Assembly: GCF_021462225.1 (NCBI RefSeq) | Contig: NC_061812.1 | Location: 48,775,363 to 48,839,362 of the forward strand | Origin: Girardinichthys multiradiatus | Lineage: Eukaryota; Chordata; Actinopteri; Cyprinodontiformes; Goodeidae | Reading direction: 5' to 3' | DNA: 64,000 bases | Shown here: piece by piece, positions 1 to 12,024 of the stretch | How the letters are laid out: each line of letters starts with the position of its first letter | How positions within the stretch are numbered: the stretch's first letter is position 1 | The notes under the pieces: model-generated | What the model was told of the DNA's origin: nothing | Databases searched by the model: none | Seen by the model: only the letters and a program-made list of their open reading frames with translations | Position numbers and translations under genes: made by a program

Positions 1-1888
1 TCTGAAGAAACACAGTATTAAACAGTTTTTTGGTGTCCATGTTTCTTTGAACCAATGATTTTCTTCTAAAATGTTTGATCTTGACAAAAATAGCTGAAGT
101 TGATTGAATTTAGTGATAAACCACTCTGCCCATCACCTTTAAAACAGAAAAACAAGTGGTTCCCAGACAGCAATGATCAGTTGAAGGCTCATGCATCCCT
201 CAGGTTCTGCATCCGGTCCTTGCTGGATTATTAACACTTTCAGAAATAGTTTATCTGCTGCAAATATATTTCTACGGCTTTCTTTTTATGCTTGAAAAGG
301 CTTTCTAATTTAAAAACTAAAAGAGAGAGAGATGATGGCTGCGCTCTTTTCTCTGAAAGTAACCAAATGCTAAGACAAGAGGACGTGGATTCCATGCATA
401 TCTGTCCCTCCTAAAGCAATCAGCCTTCTCATGAGTTTGACAGTGATTTGGACTGTAGTACAGCCTCACCTGGGCTCCTATTGCCACTGTGCTGAAAGTG
501 AGTCAGCTGATCATGTAATGACAAGGTGAAAACAGTATAAATAGGGTTTAATTATAAAGTTTTAAATCTATATCTTTGCAATAAATCCATAAGGATCTGA
601 TCAAACTGCATGAATATCTAAAAAAAAAAAAAAATCCAACATGAAGGAATCATTTTGACCAGAAGGTGGCAGTACAGTACAGGTTCACATTTCTGCCTCT
701 GATTTGCAAATAATTTTGTTTTCACCTCCGTAAATTATAAAGGATGTGAATGTGAAACATTGGATTATTTTCCTCCTGCTTGTTTTTTTTTTTCATGGGG
801 CACATGCTCCTCCAGTCAGATTGATAAATACTTAGTGTGTTGTTGTCATTTAGGGGAGGGAGCAGATTATTAGAAGTATTGCAACCTCTGACATGTTGAC
901 ACAAACACCCTGAGGTACTAAGACAAGGGAAGGGCTGATGACAGTGGAGAACGGTTTGTGTGTGTGTGTGTGTGTGTGAGAGAAAAAGGAAGTGCTGGTG
1001 TTTTCAGCTATTGCTCTTGACACGCTTTGGTTGCGTGTCACAGTTTAGAGCTGAAACCAGGCAGTTTTGATGAGTTCATGAGTCAAACGATGGGAACCTG
1101 CTGATTGTCTCAACAGTCAGATGAGTGCCACACAAGGCACTCAACATAATGTTTCTGTTACTGATGACTTATTCTGCAAGTATCTTGTTTACCTGTAATA
1201 AACTAGAACGATTAAACAGTCTCTGACAAACCCTTGATAAAGTACAAATGAATCTGTACGCTAGTTTGAAAACGCAGAGTGAACCTGATACAAAAGCCAG
1301 ATCCAGACACAGTCTCCCTCACATGATCCAGAAAGCTGTCATGTTGCAGAAACTCTTGAATTAACAAGCTGCTGAACACATCCAGCAGTTGTCCGTCTCT
1401 GGGCAGGAACATCAATTTATCTGCAGTTTAGTTCAGGATGTTGAACTGTTCACAATCCCTTGTATGTGGTAACCGTTCCTTCCTGCTGTGGGACTATATT
1501 GTTTAATGACTTCCAAAAGAATAATCTTACTTCATTGTCATTCCTGTGTCATCTGAGAGTAGAATTTGGTGAGTGATTTATTAGAGCTTAATGGCTGTGG
1601 GATAACCTCAGTGCGTATTGTTGCTGAGTTAGGAGTCAAACAGAAGGACATTTTTTAGTTTGGGGTAGATGATAATTTGACAGGCATGGCTGAGATTAAT
1701 GTGTTGAGTTAAACAAAATGGGTGACAAGACGTTAGATCCCTGTACATTGCTGCAAAGCATTCCTTACTTCCCCTGTGACCTTCACAGCACAATGAGCTG
1801 AAACTACAAAAAACTTCTTCACAGCTTGACGTGGTTTGGATACATAGTTTTAAACACAAGAACTGCCTTTAAAATAGGACAGAACACC
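1..1888. other. Non-coding stretch, no gene seen
   Basis: No open frame here resembles a known protein on either strand. The only clear structure is a short TG-dinucleotide run at 957-978. The remainder is AT-rich unique-looking sequence, probably intergenic or intronic. Confidence 0.5.
957..978. repeat. (TG)n microsatellite
   Basis: Eleven TG units in a row, followed by a short GA stretch. Ordinary vertebrate dinucleotide repeat. Confidence 0.95.
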
Positions 1889-2055
1889 TGTAGGTGGAAC
1901 ATCTGAGTCAGTTGCCAGTGACTGTCCACTGTCTCTACATGCTCATCCGGGAGGAGTGAATGCTGCAAGTCACTGGATGCAATCTGCTGGGTTTCCTTAG
2001 ATAGAAAAACATTTTAACCAATTTGAATAAATAACTGAATCTGACTGTCCCTTGC
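1889..2055 (-). repeat. Unclassified interspersed repeat R1, fragment
   Basis: This stretch is, in reverse complement, closely similar to part of 54880-55035. Shared landmarks are a block around AAACCCAGCAGATTGC, the words for 'gagcatgtagagacagtgg', and the AT-rich join near TTATTCAAATTGG. R1 has at least four other copies or parts in the window (17255, 19991, 47506, 54775). I do not know its class. No coding capacity is visible. Confidence 0.75.
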
Positions 2056-2682
2056 AAAATGGACAAGTGTGACAGCAGCTCACCAACAAACATTGTCCAT
2101 AAATCAGTCATGCTCCTTGTTTGACCTCCTGCACAGGATGTTTCTGAGTGACCTGTTGGGTATTCAGCAGATACTTAACTGCAATGGATTCCAGCCTTTT
2201 CTGGTTTAGCCCCCTTTAATGCTGCCTTTATGATCTTTCTGGTTCCTCTTGTTGGCCTTGCTCCCAATAAGCCTTTTGGAATAACACAACCTGCCTCCTT
2301 TGTATCCTTTTTCCTAGGTAACTGTGTTAATCTGTTCTGTCCCAGGTTGGTAACTGTGTTTTTGACTGATGCTGCTACTGCATCTGTCTGATGTATTTGT
2401 TATTCCAAAACAGTTTTTTATCACGTATTCAGAAGCTTTAGGTCTGATGTCACTATTTAAATGCACAGGAACAGGTTGTACTTTTGAATGGTTGTCAGTC
2501 CTCCAAAGTACTGTGCAAGCTCATGTTTAACAAGAACAAGTTCTAAGTCCAGTTCACACACTTTAAAACTAAAATAATTTGTGTTCATAATCCTTGTATA
2601 AAAAAAACAAAATCACACCTCAACATGAACTCTTTTACATGGATTTATTCATTTGTCGTGAAATTAAGTTTACAGGAGTGCT
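2056..2682. other. Non-coding stretch, nothing recognised
   Basis: AT-rich sequence without a recognisable coding frame, terminal inverted repeat or simple repeat. Confidence 0.4.
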
Positions 2683-2860
2683 GTTCCTGGAGAGGATCTG
2701 ATGGTGTAGTCATTAAGTGGAGATTGGGTTTGGGAACCACAGGGTCTCATCTTATCATTTTTGCAGATGATATGTTTGTGTTGGCATCTTTAAGACATGA
2801 CCTGTAGCGCACACTGGAACTGTTCAGTTAAGTGTGAAGCAGCCTCTATAAAAGTCAGCT
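2683..2860 (+). pseudogene. RTE-clade (Rex3-like) LINE reverse transcriptase fragment
   Basis: The plus strand encodes FADDMFVLASLRHDL, then after a stop LELFS..VKCEAASIKVSS. This aligns with the RT active-site block of the longer RTE copies in this window (LLFAxDVVLLAPSSQDLQHA, then FAAECEAAGM). The FADD catalytic box is intact but the frame is broken by stops, so this is a short dead fragment. It is more diverged than the copies at 8349 and 26395. Confidence 0.6.
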
Positions 2861-3000
2861 CCGCATTTAGTTTCTATGCTCATCAGCTTTGGAACCAACT
2901 GCCTGAAGATCTGAGATGTGCAAAAACTGTTTTGTTCTTTGCTTTTGTTTTTCATATTTATATACTTTTACAAGATGCTTCAATTGTCTGTTTAATGTAG
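2850..3000 (+). pseudogene. Rex1/L2-type LINE, C-terminal end fragment
   Basis: The frame reads FSFYAHQLWNQLPEDLRCAK. This matches the conserved C-terminal motif of CR1/L2/Rex1-type fish LINE polymerases (general form APxLWNxLPxxLR, then a Phe-Lys rich tail). It follows directly on the RTE fragment, so two unrelated LINE tails are joined here. It has no start and no complete domain. Confidence 0.5.
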
Positions 3001-3825
3001 AGGTGTTTTTTGTCACAGTATTTTATATTTAAACCTTAAATGACCAGGAACGGATTGACTGAGATCAAATATCTACTAAAATGCCTCATTGCCATCAACC
3101 CAATCTTTAGCTCCCTCTAGAAACTCAGAACTCTGACTGGTCCACTCCAAAACATTCACAATTCCCAGTAAGGAAAAACATGTTCGTCAAAATGTAATTT
3201 TAAACCTATTCTGTCAGGAGCATAAATTATTTAGGTGTCAATTTTAATAGCCTACATGTGACACTATAAACTTAAAAGTTTTATTGTTAAATAATTAGAC
3301 TGGTTAAAAATGTGGCCAAAATTACATGCACAAGTTTACATTTTAGTGTGGCTCAGTAACTAGTTTTAATGTTGTTACCTAACTTTACATACAAAAACAT
3401 CAGGTCATATTGATAGATGGCAAATACCTGGTCTGCCCTGAAAAAGTCAACATGCTGAAACATTTTGCAAAAAATATATTGAAAATAAACTGATATTTTT
3501 TTTATTGATAACTAATTAGTCAGTGTGGGTCAGGTACCAGCTTTACGTCAGATTATAACAAAGTGAGGGTGATTGAGAACCAGTGCCCCTCCCCACCGCA
3601 TAACAGAGCACATGTTGTACCAGCTAAAAAATGCTGGTGTGTTGCAGTTGTGTAAATACTGTGGCATACCAGCATCTTGAGCTTGATAGAATCCTAAAAT
3701 GAACCCTAAACTGAAGAGGCAGCCAGTGAGTGAGGATAAAACAGGGGTGTGTGCTCTCTCTTTTTTCATGTACCAGTTAAAAGACATGCAGCTGCATTCT
3801 GCAACAGCTGGAGACAAGACAAGGA
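3001..3825. other. Mostly non-coding; weak Tc1-like relic near 3082-3175
   Basis: At 3082-3175 the minus strand resembles the teleost Tc1 segment around 'WPSQSPDLNPIE' (the plus strand shows degraded 'ctctgactggtccactccaaaacattc'). The match is short and decayed. Nothing else is recognised. Confidence 0.3.
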
Positions 3826-5480
3826 TGTCTGTGAGACGCCATTGTATAAAGAGTTTCGGTAACCGAGGTGTGTTGTGATAAATGCACGGATTACAGTTTC
3901 AGTCCTGTTTTAAAAGAACACGTCTCACTTTCGCCGGTTGTTATTTTACCACTGAGGTGATCTGCCTGTCAAGATTAAAATTAGTGACAGCAGGTTTTAT
4001 CTACTGAGGCAGTGGGCCAAGCACTACAGAGGATGACCCACTAAAGACCCCGGGACTAAAAAGCAAAACTTCTGTCTTTCCGTCATTAAAATTGAGGAAC
4101 TAAAGAGTCATCCAGGGTCTTACTTCTGTAAGGCATTCCAAGAGTTCTCACGTTTAAGGGGAAAATAAACCTAGCAGTCATCGTCATAAAAATGAAAGGC
4201 ACGTTTGTACTTCCTAAAATTGAGCTCAAGGGAAGCAGACACAATGAAAAAAGCAGAGGCTCAAAAACTGAGCCCTGTGGGACCCAACAAGAATGGGAAA
4301 CGGAGGAAGATTTAAAACTGCCCAGGCTGATATAGAATGTCTTTTCTGTTCAATCAGGACCTGAACCAGTCAAGGGTTGTCACTCAAATGCCTATAAAAT
4401 GATCTAAACGAGATAATAAAATGTTGTGATCCACCGTATCAAATGCAGCTTTTGAATCCAATAAAACTTAAAATCACACAATTTCCAGAGTCTGTAGCCG
4501 TCATCGTTTTAACGGCCGACTTAACCCACATACGGAAGAACACTCAGAGAACAGTAAACAGTTTTGGAAGTTTATTGCTAGAATTCTGGAACAGATAATG
4601 ATCAGCCACGCAGACAGGAACCGGAGGACTGCGAAAAAGAGGGAAACAGGTCAGGTAAGTACTTGGTGAGTGACAGCTAACAGTCTGTTTCAGATGGCAG
4701 GGAGGACTAGATCCACCAGGGAGATGGCAAATGAGTCTGGAGATCCAGGAGGTCCTCTTCTGGGAATCCACCAGGAACTTCCGTGGTCCAAGTAAGCGGA
4801 TCGTTGGAGGGTGGACTGGGTGCATGCAGGCGAGGAAAGAGTACTGGATAACGGACTGCCAGCTGGGACTTGATCCGGGTTCTTCTGATGCAGGGTGCGA
4901 TAAACCATCAGACTGAGTCAAAAGACTGACTATGGAACCTGGAAGGAGCGAGACAGAAACAGTGAGTAATTTCTCTTAATCAAAGAGACACAAGATTTTC
5001 AAAATACAAGATCTGGCCAGGTGATGGTACCGCTGTAGGCAAAACACTCAGGCAAAGAAGTGCTGGTGATCCGTCCCCTATATACTCCTCCAGATGATCG
5101 TCAAAATGAGGAACACCTGTCGCACCCAGAGACGCAGCCCTCAGCAGCAACTGATGGTGGAAGAAGGTAAGCAGAGACTGCAGACTCTGAGAGTAGCTGA
5201 AAAAGTATAATTAAAAACCCTGAGCAGTGCAGATTCTGTGCTCTCAAGTGACTTATAACCACACCGAAAGACCTCAGAAATGTTAGGTGCCATTAAAAAG
5301 GCCATAAACTGTAGACGATTTTCTCCAAAATCTTCTAAAGAAAAGAAAGCTTGGAGATAGGTCTAAAATTCTACACAACAGTTGGATTCAGGCTGGGCTT
5401 TTTAATCAAATGCTGCACCACTGCATGTTTCCAGTCATTTGGAACAACACCTTCAATACACCAATACATTTGGGACAGTT
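3826..5480 (-). pseudogene. Rex1-like (CR1/L2 group) LINE reverse transcriptase relic, interrupted
   Basis: On the minus strand, pieces of a reverse transcriptase can be read across frameshifts: a LLPLSSI / FRKYKRAFHFYDDDC block around 4170-4230, a DxxAFDTV-HNIL block at 4404-4484, and a further upstream RT segment at 5228-5480. The family's usual active site is YADD; here it reads YDDD, followed by a stop. About 690 bp at 4515-5205 does not belong to the element and separates its two halves. No complete frame remains. Assignment to Rex1/CR1 rests on the SLxxLPLGSIF and FHFYADDCQIYLPL type motifs of that group, known to me from the family. Confidence 0.6.
4515..5205. repeat. Insertion within Rex1-like relic, LTR-like composition
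   Basis: This purine-rich, relatively GC-rich segment splits the Rex1-like relic. It looks like antisense LTR sequence (a poly-A signal in reverse near 4570, a TATA-like run near 5079-5083). I could not define its ends or a target duplication, so the class is uncertain. Confidence 0.35.
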
Positions 5481-5504
5481 TCATGCTCCCAACTTTGTGA
5501 AAAC

Positions 5505-5765
5505 AACTGGATAGTCCCTTCCTGTTCCTACAAGACTAAGCGCCTGTGAAAAAACAAGATCCACAAAGTTTGGCCGAGCGAATTTGGTATGGAAGAACTT
5601 GACTGGCCTGAATAGAGTCCAGACCTTAAGCTGACACAACCTCTTCGGAATGAATTAGAGCAGAGGCTGTGAGCCAGACCTTCTCGTCCAACATTGGCGT
5701 TTGACCTTTCAAATGAGCTTCCAGAACAATAGTCAGATATTTCCATAAACAGCCTCCGAAACTTT
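5505..5765 (+). pseudogene. Tc1-like transposase C-terminal relic
   Basis: The plus strand is a decayed copy of a teleost Tc1 segment that normally encodes the region from the second catalytic Asp, through GEFGVEELDWPAQSPDLNP, to the C-terminal tail. It shows recognisable GRANLVWKNLTGLNRVQT-type out-of-frame remnants and the later 'RARPSRPTS' equivalent. It contains frameshifts and stops. No terminal inverted repeats are seen. Confidence 0.6.
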
Positions 5766-6007
5766 GTGCAAATGCGGCAGGTGCAGCATCAGAGCTAAGG
5801 TGTGGTGTTCATTGGTGTCATTCACAGCTTCTTTAAGGGTCGGTGTGACACTGTTTTTCCCCAACTAGATAATTTGTGCACCAGGTTACACTGCAGGTTC
5901 AAATTATGGAAAATGTCCATCAGCTGATGATTCTGTTGATTAGAAAATGAAGCACAAAATGAGTAGTGTACCTCTACTCTGCTCAGAGGTATACAAATTA
6001 GTGCAGA

Positions 6008-6751
6008 TGTAACGAATAATTCAAAGGACCAAAATTTCAGCCGAACATAGCAGGTAAGATTCAAAAGATTTATTGAAAGCTCTGGAAGATGATCGGCAGG
6101 AAACCACCAGCTGCAGGCTCAGGAACCTCTGAGGGCAGACAGATAGGTTAGTGGCTGAGCAGAGTACTGAGAAGAGTGACAAATGCAGAATAAAAGCCAC
6201 TAACCTTTTCAGTATCTGTTGAGAGATAAGGAAACTGAATTACAGCTCCTCAGTGTGATGATCCAGTACAACGTCTAATGGGTTCTCAGGTTTGTACTTC
6301 CAGTGAGTAAGCAGAGTGCGGTAGTCAGGGAACAGAAACTGGGTCAAAGCCGGAGAAGCAGTCAGGAGACAGGATCTGAGGGAGAGGCTTGAATCGTCAG
6401 TCAGGGCACAGAAGCAAGCTCATGAACGGGAAGGCAGATTTAGGCAGACGGATCCAGGGGTTAGGCAGAGAGCCGTAGTCGGGAGGCAGAAGCAGGGTCG
6501 ATGTCCAGAAATCAGAAGCCAAGAGAATATTTGACATGGGCAGAGAAATCCAGGGGGCATAAATGAGATCAGAATCAGGCAGCCAGGGAAAGAAGGAACG
6601 TTAGGCATTTACTCACACAAGGCTTTCAATAATCTGGCACTGTTTGTCTGCCAGAGTGAGGTTTGATTAGGGAGCTGGCTGGGAAGGAGCAGGTGAAAGA
6701 AATCCTCCTAATAGCTCAGATGATGCAGACAAACAGAGCAGAATCGTAACA
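6008..6751 (-). repeat. Solo LTR of an LTR retroelement (744 bp)
   Basis: The segment begins TGTAACGAAT and ends CGTAACA, giving the TG...CA ends and short inverted termini typical of LTRs. A perfect 5-bp direct repeat GCAGA flanks it (6003-6007 and 6752-6756), as expected of integrase-mediated insertion. A reverse-complement AATAAA at about 6069 puts the poly-A signal near the 3' end in minus orientation. There is no internal gag or pol, so it is a solo LTR. Superfamily (Gypsy, BEL or ERV) cannot be told. Confidence 0.8.
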
Positions 6752-6843
6752 GCAGAACCATCTCTAGCCATTCTTGGTGCTCAAATCGCCATGATGGACA
6801 TCCCACACCCAAATTAATTGGATTAATTAAAGGTTAAATTATC

Positions 6844-6928
6844 TCTAAACGAGATAATAAAATGTTGTGATCCACCCACCGTATCAAAGGGAGCTTTTGA
6901 ATCCAATAAAACTAGAATCACACAATTT
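6844..6928 (-). repeat. Second copy of an 80-bp Rex1-like RT segment
   Basis: Nearly identical to 4404-4484 apart from a 4-bp insertion and a few substitutions. The minus strand encodes the same VILVLLDSKAPFDTV stretch of a Rex1-like reverse transcriptase. Both flanks differ, so it is an isolated fragment. Confidence 0.75.
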
Positions 6929-8337
6929 ATTTATTATGACTTTACTGTCTTGTTGAAAACTTGAATGGTTCCATTTCTTTTTATTTTTTAATCCTCCTTT
7001 GCTATTGGTTGCTCATTTATTTAGTTGTTTTTTTCATCTTTCTAATTCTCCCTTTTCTTTTTTAAAGGTATTTTAGTTTTTTCTGCCAGTGTATTTTATT
7101 ACTGACATTTTGCTTTCTTTCCTTCAACTTATTAAAACCATATTTTATTTTCTATAGACAGCCTCAGGGTAGATTCTGTTTCTCATCATATTGGAAATAC
7201 CTCAGTGTCATTCTGGAAGAAAGGAAGGTAATTCCTCAGAAGAGGAAGGTCTGGGGATCTCTGCTCAAACTGGTGGAGAGTTGCAATAAAAGGGCAGATA
7301 AATGGATTCATAATTCTCCAATGTACTGGACTCCTCCAAATAATGAATCATTAACTGACTCTACCAAACATACTCATCTAGGGGATGAAGCTGAAATATG
7401 GATGATTTGCAATCATATCTTAATTGAAAGAGGGAACGGGTTTTCTTACATATCATATACAACCTTAGAATCAGAACCAGAATCAGATGTATTCGCCACA
7501 TTTGTGCACAAAAACACAAAAAACATGAATAATGTTAATATATGGAAAGGAAAATAAACTTAAAAGTAACTGTGTAAAAAAAAAAAAGGAAAGAAAATCA
7601 ACAAGAAAGCTACGTTCCACAAACAACTCAGGATCTCTGCACTTTTTTGCCTTTTTTCTATTATTTGCATAAACTGAAAATGTTCATGTTATACTGTAAC
7701 ATTAAAAGGTTTATTGTAAAATAAAGTAATGATTTCTGCCAAAGGTTATGGAGCTGTCTCTCTTTGCATCACTGACAGTCTACAAACACAAAGGTAGCAG
7801 AGGTAACAGAACACACAAGACCTAAAAATAACCTGAAAGCTAAAAAGAATGAAAACATTTCTCATTTACCAGATACTTTCTAACTCATTGAAATATTTTT
7901 CTTTTTTTGGAATTCTCTAAATGTAGATGCACACAGGATTTTTTAAAAACAAGATGTTTTTAAAATAAACACGAGCTGTGTCCAGCTTAATATCTAGGAT
8001 GTGTTAGTCTGTTAAATCATTTATTTATGGTAAGTATGCATGGGCCTTAAGAATCCATTTGTCATGAACAAACATTAATTATTTCTATTAATACCAGAGG
8101 GGAGATCACAAAGGGAGTGCAGTCAGTGTTCCACAGCTCTGCAGTAAAACAGGATTTCACTAATATTTCAAAACTAAGGCAAAATAGAGAGTTGGCATTT
8201 TAGTGTTTTAAACATACCTTTAGAATGATTACCATGGTTAGCATTATTAAGTGTAAACATGAGTCTCCAGAAGAGTTTACACACACTTTCCATAATCCTG
8301 GATGTTCTGTAACAGATAGAATTGGATTTTTCAAATA
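6929..8337. other. Non-coding stretch with one unrecognised frame
   Basis: AT-rich sequence. A 94-codon frame on the plus strand at 7273-7557 continues an open but stop-interrupted stretch upstream and ends shortly before an A-rich run. Its translation matches nothing I recognise and its composition is low-complexity toward the end. I do not call a gene. Confidence 0.4.
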
Positions 8338-8348
8338 GATAAAAAAAA

Positions 8349-11300
8349 CCGCCTGCTTAACGTGGTGGAGGGGTTTGAGTGCTCAAATGATCCTAGAGGC
8401 TATGTTGTCTGGGGCCTAAATGCCCCTGGTAGGGTCTCCCATGGCAAACAGGCTCTAGGTGATGGGTCAGACAAAGAATGGTTCAAGAACCCCTCATGAA
8501 GAACAAAATATCGAGGCACGTGACGTCGCCCGGTACGGAGGAGCCGGGGTCCCACCCTGGAGCCAGGCCTGGGATCGGGACTCGTCGGAGAGCGCCTGGT
8601 GGCCGGGTTGCTCCTCGCGGGACCCGGCCGGGCCAAGCCCGAACGAGAGACGCGAGGCCATCCCCCAGTGGGCCCACCACCTGCAGGGGGAACCGTGAGG
8701 GACCGGTGCAAAGAGGATTGGGTGGCGGACGAAGGTGGCGGACGAAGGTGGAGACCTCAGCGGCCCGATCCCCGGATGCTTAGGCTGGCTCTAGGGACGT
8801 GGAATGTCACCTCGCTGGGGGGGAAGGAGCCTGAGCTTGTGCGGGAGGTCGAGAGATATCGACTAGAAATAGTCGGGCTCGCCTCCACGCACAGCGTGGG
8901 CTCTGGAACCCATCTCCTTGAGAGGGGTTGGACTCTCTTCTACTCTGGAGTGGCCCACGGGGAGAGGCGGCGGGCTGGTGTGGGTTTGCTTGTTGCCCCC
9001 CAGCTCAGCTGTCTCGTGTTGGGGTTTACCCCAGTGGATGAGAGGGTCGTATCCCTGCGCCTTCGGGTTGGGGAGAGGTCTCTGACTATCATTTCAGCCT
9101 ACGGGCTGAGTGGTAGTGCAGAGTACCCGGCCTTCTTGGCGTCCCTGTCGGGGGTGCTGGATAGTGCCCCTCCAGGGGACTCCATTATTCTGCTGGGTGA
9201 CTGCAACGCCCACGTGGGGAACGACAGTGACACCGGGAGAGGCGTGATCGGGAGGAATGGCCTCCCCGATCTGAATCCGGGTGGTGTTTTGTTATTGGAC
9301 TTCTGTGCTAGTCACGGATTGTCCATAACGAACACCATGTTCAAACATAAGGGTGTCCATCAGTGCACTTGGCACCAGGACACCCTAGGCAGGAGGTCAA
9401 TGATCGACTTTGTTGTCGTATCATCAGACCTTCGGCTGCATGTTTTGCACACTCGGGTGAAGAGAGGGGCTGAGCTGTCCACTGATCACCACCTGGTGGT
9501 GAGTTGGATCCGCTGGAGGAGGAGAAAGCCGGACAGACGTGGCAGGCCCAAGCGCATAGTGAGGGTCTGCTGGGAACGCCTGGCGGAGCCCTCGGCCAGG
9601 GATGTATTCAACTCCCACCTCCGGGAGAGCTTCGACCAGATCCCGGGGGATGTTAGAGACATAGAGTTTGAGTGGACCATGTTCTCCGCATCTTTTGTCG
9701 ATGCTGCTGCCCGTAGCTGCGGCCGTAAGGTCTGCGGTGCCTGTCGCGGTGGCAATCCCAGAACCCGGTGGTGGACACCGGCAGTAAGGGATGCTGTCAA
9801 GCTGAAGAAGGAGTCCTATCGGCTGTGGTTGGCTTGTGGGACTCCTGAGGCAACTGACGGGTACCGTGAGGCCAAGCGTGCTGCGGCCCGGACTGTGGCA
9901 GAGGCAAAAACTCGGGCCTGGGAGGAGTTCGGTGAGGCCATGGATAAGGACTACCGGTTGGCCTCGAAGCGATTCTGGCAAACCGTCCGGCGCCTCAGGA
10001 GGGGGAAGCAGTGCTTCGCCAACACTGTTTATAGTGGGGGCGGGAGACTGCTGACCTCGACTGAGGACATTATCGGGCAATGGAAGGAGTACTTCGAGGA
10101 TCTCCTCAATCCTGCCATCATGCATTCCGTGGTAGAAACAGAGGCTGGGGACTCAGGGTTGGACTCTTTCATCACCCAGGCTGAAGTCACCGAGGTGGTT
10201 AAAAAGCTCTGCGGTGGCAAGGCTTCGGGGGTGGATGAGATCCGCCCTGAGTACCTCAAGTCTCTGGATGTTGTAGGGCTGTCATGGTTGACACGCCTCT
10301 TCAACATTGCGTGGCGGTCAGGGACAGTGCCTCTGGCTGGCAGACTGGGGTGGGGGGACCGGAGGGTGTGTTCCAACTACAGGGGGATCACACTCCTCAG
10401 CCTCCCTGGTAAGGCCTACGCCAGGGTATTGGAGAGGAGAGTCCGACCGATAGCCGAATCTCGGCTTCAGGAGGAGCAGTGTGGTTTTCGTCCTGGCCGT
10501 GGAACACTGGACCAGCTCTATACCCTCTACAGGGTGCTCGAGGGTTCATGGGAGTTTGCCCAACCGGTTCACATGTGTTTTGTGGACCTGGAGAAGGCAT
10601 TCGACTGTGTCCCTTGTGATGCCCGTGGGGGGTGCTCCACGAGTATGGAATCGGGGGCCCTTTATTAGGGGCCATCCGGTCCCTGTACGAGTGGAGCAGG
10701 AGTTTGGTCCGCATTGCTGGCACTAAGTCAGACCTGTTCCCGGTGCATGTTGGACTCCGGCAGGGCTGCCCTTTGTCACCGGTCCTGTTCATAACTTTTA
10801 TGGACAGGATTTCTAGACGCAGCCAAGGGCCGGAGGGGTTCTGGTTTGGGGACCAGTGGATTTCATCTCTTCTTTTTGCGAATGACGTGGTCCTGCTGGC
10901 CCCCTCTAGCCAAGACCTACAGCATGCTGTGGTGGTTCGCAGCCGAGTGTGAAGCGGCTGGGATGAGGATCAGCTCCTCCAAGTCCGAGGCCATGGTACT
11001 CGACCGGAAAAGGGTGGCTTGTCCTCTTCAGGTTGGAGGGGAGTTCCTGCCTCAAGTGGAGGAGTTTAAGTATCTCGGGGTCTTGTTCACGAGTGAGGGA
11101 AGAATGGAGCGGGAGATCGACAGACGGATCGGTGCGGCTGCCACAGTAATGGGGGCACTGTGCCGGTCCGTTGTGATGAAGAGAGAGCTGAGCCGAAAAG
11201 CAAAGCTCTCAATTTACTGATCGGTCTACGTTCCTACCCTCACCTATGGCCATGAACTTTGGGTCATGACCGAAAGAACGAGATCCCGGATACAAGCGGC

Positions 11301-11626
11301 TGAAATGAGCTTCCTCCATAGGGTGGCTGGGCACTCCCTTAGAGATAGAGAGGAGCCAGTTGAGGTGGCTCGGGCATCTATACCGGATGCCTCCTGGACG
11401 CCTTCCTCGGGAGGTGTTCCAGGCACGTCCCACTGGGAGGAGGCCCAGGGGACGGCCCAGGACACGCTGGAGGGACTATGTCTCTCAGCTGGCCTGGGAA
11501 CGCCTTGGGCTCCCCCTGGAGGAACTGGAGGAGGTGTCTGGAGAGAGGGATGACTGGGCATCTCTGCTGAGTCTGCTGCCCCCGCAACCCGGTCCCGGAT
11601 AAGCGGAAGACAACGAGTACGAGTAC
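8349..11626 (+). mobile_element. RTE-clade (Rex3-like) non-LTR retrotransposon, near full length, inactive
   Basis: The element is about 3.3 kb, the usual size of RTE LINEs. It opens with a GC-rich leader (GCCTGCTTAACGTGGTGGAG at 8351) and ends with a GGATAAGCGG tail and short GAGTAC repeats. The flanks share GATAAAAAA (8338-8346 and 11627-11635), a credible target-site duplication. The single polyprotein (endonuclease then reverse transcriptase) is broken; see the pseudogene entry. Base composition is markedly more GC-rich than the surroundings. The clade is inferred from the EN-RT order, size and Rex3-like motifs. Confidence 0.85.
8599..11602 (+). pseudogene. RTE endonuclease-reverse transcriptase polyprotein, broken
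   Basis: The first open frame (8599-10668, 689 codons) carries an apurinic-like endonuclease: GTWNVTSL near residue 66, [19 protein letters not shown] and STDHHLVV. The start of the RT follows, with [28 protein letters not shown] and DLEKAFD. A frameshift near 10610 moves the RT into another frame (10632-10952: GLRQGCPLSPVLF, then LLFANDVVLL) and a further shift leads to 10846-11220. The catalytic FADD box reads FAND (AAT at 10881), which should abolish polymerase activity. Two deletions are visible against relatives: loss of a short VVVPLFKKG-type segment near 10345, and about 60 bp near 11345 that the copy at 26395 still has. The final frame (11360-11602) holds the C-terminal RMPPGRLPREVF block. 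A stop lies at 11218-11220. Confidence 0.85.
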
Positions 11627-12024
11627 GATAAAAAAGACCAACTTTTTATACTCACCTTCCTATTATCTGCTAAAGTCTCACCATGTTTAAAAGAAGCATC
11701 TTTAAACAAGCTGGTTCTTTCACCTTTCACCTTTCACCTTTATGCTTCCTCCATCTTTTAAACCCTTCAGTGAGACTGCAAAATGTCTTCTGAGTCTTCT
11801 TCACTCTATAACAGCTTCTACACCAAAGTGTTGAAAGTATAAAATTTTTAGCACTCTGGTAGAGTATTAGGTACATTATGCTGACTGGTAGTGATGTTTG
11901 GTACCACGAATTTCCTTTCTGATCCGATACCAAGTAAAATTTAGACTGGTATCGGCGATACCGATCCAATACCGATACTGGTGAACATTACACCTAAGGA
12001 ATGTGTTGTTGTTTTATAATACTG

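Noticed and set aside
7273..7557. 94-codon frame as a small gene
   Set aside because: No recognised domain, an A-rich end and no supporting splice or regulatory sites.
9424..10125. Long minus-strand open frame of 233 codons inside the RTE element
   Set aside because: It is antisense to the endonuclease-RT frame, which has all the motifs. The GC-rich composition of the element lowers stop frequency on the other strand.
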